64,000 nucleotides of DNA, from the NCBI GenBank assembly GCA_013396635.1, contig WBMW01001708.1, forward strand, positions 977,110 to 1,041,109. The letters are read 5' to 3'. The position numbers and the translations under genes are program-made. The notes under the pieces are model-generated. The model made no database searches. It saw only the letters and a program-made list of their open reading frames with translations, and was not told where the DNA came from. The stretch is from Penelope pileata (taxonomy: Eukaryota > Chordata > Aves > Galliformes > Cracidae). Below are positions 59,011 to 64,000 of this stretch, in pieces. Position 1 is the first letter of the stretch. Each line of letters starts with the position of its first letter.

Positions 59011-61804
59011 ACAGAAGCACTTTGCTATGTCCTCATTTCTATGCAGAGTGCAGAACTTACCATAACAAGTGGCTGAAACACAAGCAGTTTTACTTCTGCT
59101 CTTGGAAACCAGGAGTCACATAAGTGCTTATGATTTCTATACCAAGAAGTAAATTTTCGAAAGGTTCCAGTAATCCTGAGCAGGGGATGAAAGCAACAAC
59201 AAATGCAGCTTCCCCAGAATCATTTCATTATGTACCTCAGTGTCAAACAGCTATTGTGCGATAGCATTTGGTCTACTTCAGAGTTCACAACAGAGTCCAC
59301 GGCATCCAGGTCCAACAGCAGAGATGCACAGAAGTAGCCCAGAGGGGAAAGTGGTGCATAGGGAGTGATAGGAGACCTGACAGCCTGGCTTGGAGAGCAT
59401 CTCTGCAAAGGTGATGTTACAGGAAAGCAAAGACCCATATCAAACGCAGAAGGAAATAGGACTATAAATTAGGCTTCTGGGGAAAAACTCGACTTCTCTA
59501 CCGATCAAAAGCTACAGAAAAGTCAAGGCAATCAACTCTGAAGAATAAAAGCGAGCCAAGCGTTTGAAGATGTGTTGCGTACAAGAGCTCAACAGCAGAC
59601 ACAGGGCTGCTTGTGATGAGTCCAGTGGGCATGGCTGAAATAACTCTGTTCTGAGATTCGGGTGTGGCTTTGGTTTGGTTCATCAAAAGTGGCCATGTTG
59701 GCCTTTAGCTCCACAGAGAAAAGGGATTTCTGAAAGTAGAACAAAATGTTTAAGGCAGAATATAGTTGGGTAATTTCAGACTATAAGCAAGGTGATAATT
59801 TTTATGGGAAGTGTAAAATATTCATAAACACAATAAAATGCTTGACTTTCCATCTCAAGAGAGAGCAGCAAAGAATGAGTAACATGCTGAAAGCTGCCAA
59901 AAAATAAGAAAATCAGCCCAAAGTATGAAGGGCATTACAGGAATTTGTGAGCAAGACCATTTGTTCCAGAGAAGGATGCAGCAGGCAGTAGCCTGAGACT
60001 GTAATCCCAGTCCCACTTCCAGTATCCAAAGGTATCCCCAGATCCTCTTCAGCTCCATGAATTCACCATGCATTGCCTTGTGTTATACCAATCAAACAGG
60101 CACTATCAGGAAAACAGTCATAGAACATGCCGGCCTTCAACTCTATTGGAAAGGAAATGATGCTGCTCCTCTAGAGATCCCCAGAAGGGAATTGTCATTC
60201 TGTTACATTTGCTTGCTAAATTAATTATTCAGTCTTGGAAGTATGCAAAACAATCAAGTATCAATTTTAGGATTTATTGTGGTACACTGACAGGCAGGGA
60301 TGCTGCAAATCCACTAAGCACAGGTGACTGCTAGCATTTCCTCATACCCATAGTCCAGAAGACATCTGTCATCTTCGATTCATTTAACGCAAGCTATGGA
60401 GATTTCTCTTTGCTTACAAGTTGGGATACTTCCTTGCTTCCTTCCTGCTGGTTAGATAACCTGATTTTGCATTGCAATCGTATTACTGCATTGTAAGAAG
60501 ATTGGGTCAATGGAGTGGAGTTCACAAGCTGTGAGCTTTGCTGAGACCTTCTCCCCAAGCATCACATAAGTTACCCATTAAAATTCAACATTTACATTGA
60601 ATTTTACTTTTAGTCAGGATATGAGGCTGATGTTTCTATTACTTTTTTTGATCCAGTAGAAACAGTCTTTGCAATTAAATGAATATCTCACTACAGCGCC
60701 CTCGATCACACGTTACAGCCAAGAATTTGATACTGAAACAAAGCAGAAAAAAGAGGAAAACTAATCAAGCTCTTTACATTGTTCATGTTGTGAAAAGTGT
60801 TCCTATGGAGAACAGTGGCATACCTGTGAGATATAAATGCAGGCTAAATACTCACCACTTCAATAATTTAAGGAGTAGGTAGGCCAAGTCTTCAAAAGCC
60901 TAATAATCATGAAAATTCCAGGAACTACTGGAGAGTCACAGAGCCAGACCTGCTAACCACAACATTTGCATACATGTGATTACGATTGCCTACGTAGCAT
61001 TCCACACAGACCCAGCCTCGCTGCCCACCTAAGGCAGTTCTTCCTACCCTACCTCAACAAGCCATCCATAGCTGCAAATTTGGAGACGAAGCTTGGCACC
61101 GTCTCTAATATCTGGATGAACGCGCTATGCTTTATGGAAACAACACCAGATTATAACATTATTTTTAAAAATACTCTTCTTCCATTTGAACAAAACAACT
61201 CTGAAAATTTGAGTTAAGGTACCTGTGCTCTCTGTCATGTCCCCAACCAGACATTGACACTGCAAAATGAAACATGACAGAGCTGTAATGCAAGCTGTCT
61301 ATTCACTTCATGTGTTTTCCATTCTATTTAAGATGGCACGACAATGAAGGAAGAATCCAATGCAGGAGGACAGGAAGAACTTTCTACCAAAGGAAAACCA
61401 TTTTCTCTGTAATCCTTAAGTCATTTCAAAGTTAATATATGCACGTAAGAATTTTTGTTCCTGTGCATAAGCCGCCCTCTGCTTTTACTAAAAGTTTCAA
61501 AGTCATTAGCTATCAAAAATGCACCTATCTTTTGTATTGCAGAACATTATTTTCCATATGATAACTGTATCTCACAGTGCCTTAAAGTTTAACTAATAGT
61601 TGCAGTTGGTTCACTAATCCAATCTGGCCAAAAACGGCACTTTCATATTTCACTGTAAGTTCAATGGCTTGTGACAGAACAGCTGGGACATAATTCTGCT
61701 GTTGCATGGGCTTTTAGTCCTCTTTTGGAAAGATAATCAGTTTGCAGGATTCCCTTCTCTTGCCCATCAAATAGAGACTGTTCTTTCAGAGTATTTGATT
61801 TTGT
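59011..61804. other. Unique non-coding DNA
   Basis: Nothing recognised. Open frames are at most 83 codons. Confidence 0.55.
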
Positions 61805-61828
61805 GGGGGGGGAGAGGGGGGGGGGGGG
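61805..61828 (+). repeat. G-rich tract with G-quadruplex potential
   Basis: Eight G, then AGA, then 13 G. The plus strand has enough G for a four-tiered intramolecular quadruplex with short loops. It is also a place where sequencing often miscounts. Confidence 0.85.
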
Positions 61829-63712
61829 AATGACAATTAGCTGGCTCAGGGATCTCAACAGCTCTCTTACTGCCTTTCTGATTGGTTTCCCTTACATCAG
61901 TCTTATCCCACCTGCCCCGCACCTCTTCTGTTCTATTGTCTCTCCATTATGTTCCCAGTAGGCCCACATTTCAGTATGTAGCAAGCAGGGAAAGCAGGAC
62001 AGGCTGGAGTGATGTACAACAAGCCCCAGCCTTGCCCAAAGAGGTCCATAAATCCCCTTTCTACTATTTCTCCAACTGAACCCATATATTCTTTTTTACT
62101 AGACCAAATACAAATCTCCACCTTTTGTCTTTAAAGGTCCTACATGAATCTGCCTACAATACAACCTCTTCCTGCTGCTTCTTTCGTGCTCATTCCACCC
62201 AGCTTTCATCACCCAGATTTCTAATTAACACCTGCAGCATCACTGCACTGACTCCATTCAAGCTGCCTTCACATTCAGCACAGCTTCTTGCTCCCTTAGA
62301 TATGCATGTGAACTTACTATCACTTTCTTTTCCCTCTCCTTTTTCATATTTCCCTCTTCCATCTTTTCCATATTGAAATGATCTTGAATCTGGTTTTGAG
62401 AGGAGGATTTGACCACATGGAAGTGTTCCTACACTTCTTGTCTCTGAACAGGCAACTCATGGACAGCAACAAACAAGTTGGTCTGATTTATAGAGGGAGA
62501 AATGACTCTGCCTCACATTTGAACCAGGCTAGGAACACATTAGCTAACTTCGAGATGTCACACTCCAGTTAATTTGTATATTTTCTAAATCTGTGTCCTA
62601 GGGCAAGAGTTTTAGGGCAGACCCAGGGGTGAAGATTGTGACAAACCATGAGTGAGTATGAAGCCTTGATACCATACCTTGATAACTTCTAATAGTATCT
62701 ACACCAAAAAAAACAAAAAGCAAAGGTTGCATTGATTCTACCATCAAATTGCAGAAATGGAGGGTTTCTTTTGTAGGCACAAGACCTATAGCAGTGATGT
62801 TTGTCACCAGCTGTTGCTACAATACTTATTTCAACCAACTGCTGGGCCAGCTGTGATTTGTGACCAATGACTGTGCTTACAAAAGGTTTGCAGTGTGGTT
62901 GCGTTGCAGATCATGTTGCTCTAGTGAAAATAAATTATGATAACACGATCTTGTCCTGGCCAATGCAGGTTGCCTGTACTTTGTCAGCCATATCAACATC
63001 AATACAACTGCCTTAGCCAGCAAGCACCACCTTTTAGGTCTTACTCTCCTTGAAAGTCAATGAGACATCAGCTTCACATTGTCTATGTGACATCAAAACT
63101 GGGCTGGTCTCCTCTGTTGTTTGACACTTTTGACAGTATAATTCGTATTTCCTTTCTAAAGTTTCTCATAGTTACATGGTTTAAATTAAAAGTCGGTAAA
63201 AATGAATCACTGGAGCACTGGGAGCCATCCCCATGTGAACAGTTACAGCATCCAGGCTCTTTCCTGCATTCAAGGAAGGAGGCAATACTGATAAGCTCCC
63301 ACTCAGCTATTCTGCTTGACTGTTCTTAACCCATTTTAACCTCGTGCTTAATCCTCCCCTCTTGTACATTCTTCTCCAGAATTGTCACTTCATTTTTTTT
63401 CCCTTTACAAAAATAAAAATCCCACCTAAAAAGTCTCCCATCCAAAAAAAAAAGTCGGAAAACGTCCTGCTGCTCACACTTCACTGTGCTAATTCCCTGA
63501 GCTGGTATAATCAGATTAAAAAGTTTTGAAGAAATGGATCATACAAAGACCAGGCTTTTATTATTATAGAAACAGAAGAATAGGAGTAAAAAAAAAATTT
63601 GAGTATAAGCAGTGAAAATGCTTCCAAAGGATTAGCTGAACCCTGTTAGCAATGGTGCCAGGGAAAATACTTGATTATGGATGCTAAGCAATGGCTCTTT
63701 ATTATTTTCACT
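61829..63712. other. Unique non-coding DNA
   Basis: A pyrimidine-rich stretch occurs at about 62300-62370. The 62640-63050 segment is of slightly more balanced composition but matches nothing I recognise. Open frames reach 89 codons. Confidence 0.5.
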
Positions 63713-63737
63713 AAAAAAGAAAAAAAAAAAAAAAAAA
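63713..63737. repeat. Poly(A)-rich tract
   Basis: A6, G, then A17 in succession. Confidence 0.93.
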
Positions 63738-64000
63738 CGAAAGATTGGAGCCAAGACTAAAACGCCGTTGTGCCTAACTCTGCCCGTTCATTGAGATAGA
63801 AGATCCCTGTAAAAGTATGGTATGTGAAACTGAATCTCAGAAAAGCAAATCTTTCACAGACCAAAACTAGAGGGTAACTGCAAGGGACCTGACTTTAAAC
63901 CAGTGCCGAATTTTGTAGCTGGGCCCTTGAGTTGAATCTTTGGGACATAGAAGAAACAGGAAAAAAGAATCATTCTTTTGTGTTACTGTGGTCACAAGTT
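63738..64000. other. Unique non-coding DNA to the window end
   Basis: Nothing recognised. Confidence 0.6.

Noticed and set aside
1..64000. CRISPR arrays, operons, rRNA genes, phage or plasmid features
   Set aside because: No regularly spaced repeats, no compact gene arrays and no ribosomal sequence. The repeat content is that of a bird genome.

Overview
The window is vertebrate nuclear DNA from a bird, most likely a galliform (chicken-like) genome. The evidence is the repeat content. Nine fragments of CR1 retrotransposon in the bird-typical style are scattered on both strands, several ending in the 8-bp ATTCTATG-type tail of avian CR1. There is also an internally deleted mariner of the Galluhop (Mariner1_GG-like) type and one avian ERVL-type long terminal repeat. 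The sequence is AT-rich with no CpG-island-like stretch that I could see, and it contains one 67-base assembly gap (N run, 38329-38395). Nothing bacterial or phage-like is present.

I found no protein-coding gene I can support. The longest open frames (about 140 to 185 codons) are either antisense shadows of CR1 or show no recognisable domain, no codon pattern and no convincing exon structure. The window therefore reads as intergenic DNA or the inside of a very long intron. The only recognisable protein-coding relics belong to transposable elements: the C-terminal end of CR1 ORF2 (open over about 97 codons at 37092-37389, decayed elsewhere) and the broken N-terminal part of a mariner transposase (about 838-1125).

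Layout: 1-110 has a tight group of transcription-factor motifs (two AP-1 sites, a DR2 nuclear-receptor repeat, an octamer). 618-1247 is a CR1 3' end next to the Galluhop relic. 1902-2019 is CR1. 2020-7273 is mostly unique DNA. 7274-7346 has a 26-T run and a CTCF-like motif. 7672-7975 and 9143-9500 are CR1. 9501-21483 is mostly unique, with a CR1 tail at 14330 and conserved-element-like stretches near 15200-15545 and 19090-19370. 21484-21701 is CR1. 24150-24910 is a much older CR1-clade LINE fossil with remnants of reverse-transcriptase sequence. 26801-27054 and 31155-31490 are CR1. 37092-37481 is the best preserved CR1. 38219-38842 is the LTR, broken by the N gap. 38843-58859 is a long stretch without any repeat I recognise apart from simple sequence. 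58860-59010 looks like a MIR-type tRNA-derived SINE. The remainder is unique DNA with a G-rich tract at 61805-61828.

The insertions have different ages. The LINE fossil at 24 kb and the possible MIR are the oldest, most CR1 copies and the LTR are intermediate, and the Galluhop copy and the 37-kb CR1 look later. What could be functional here is regulatory rather than coding. Those calls rest on motifs read by eye and need cross-species alignment or chromatin data to test.
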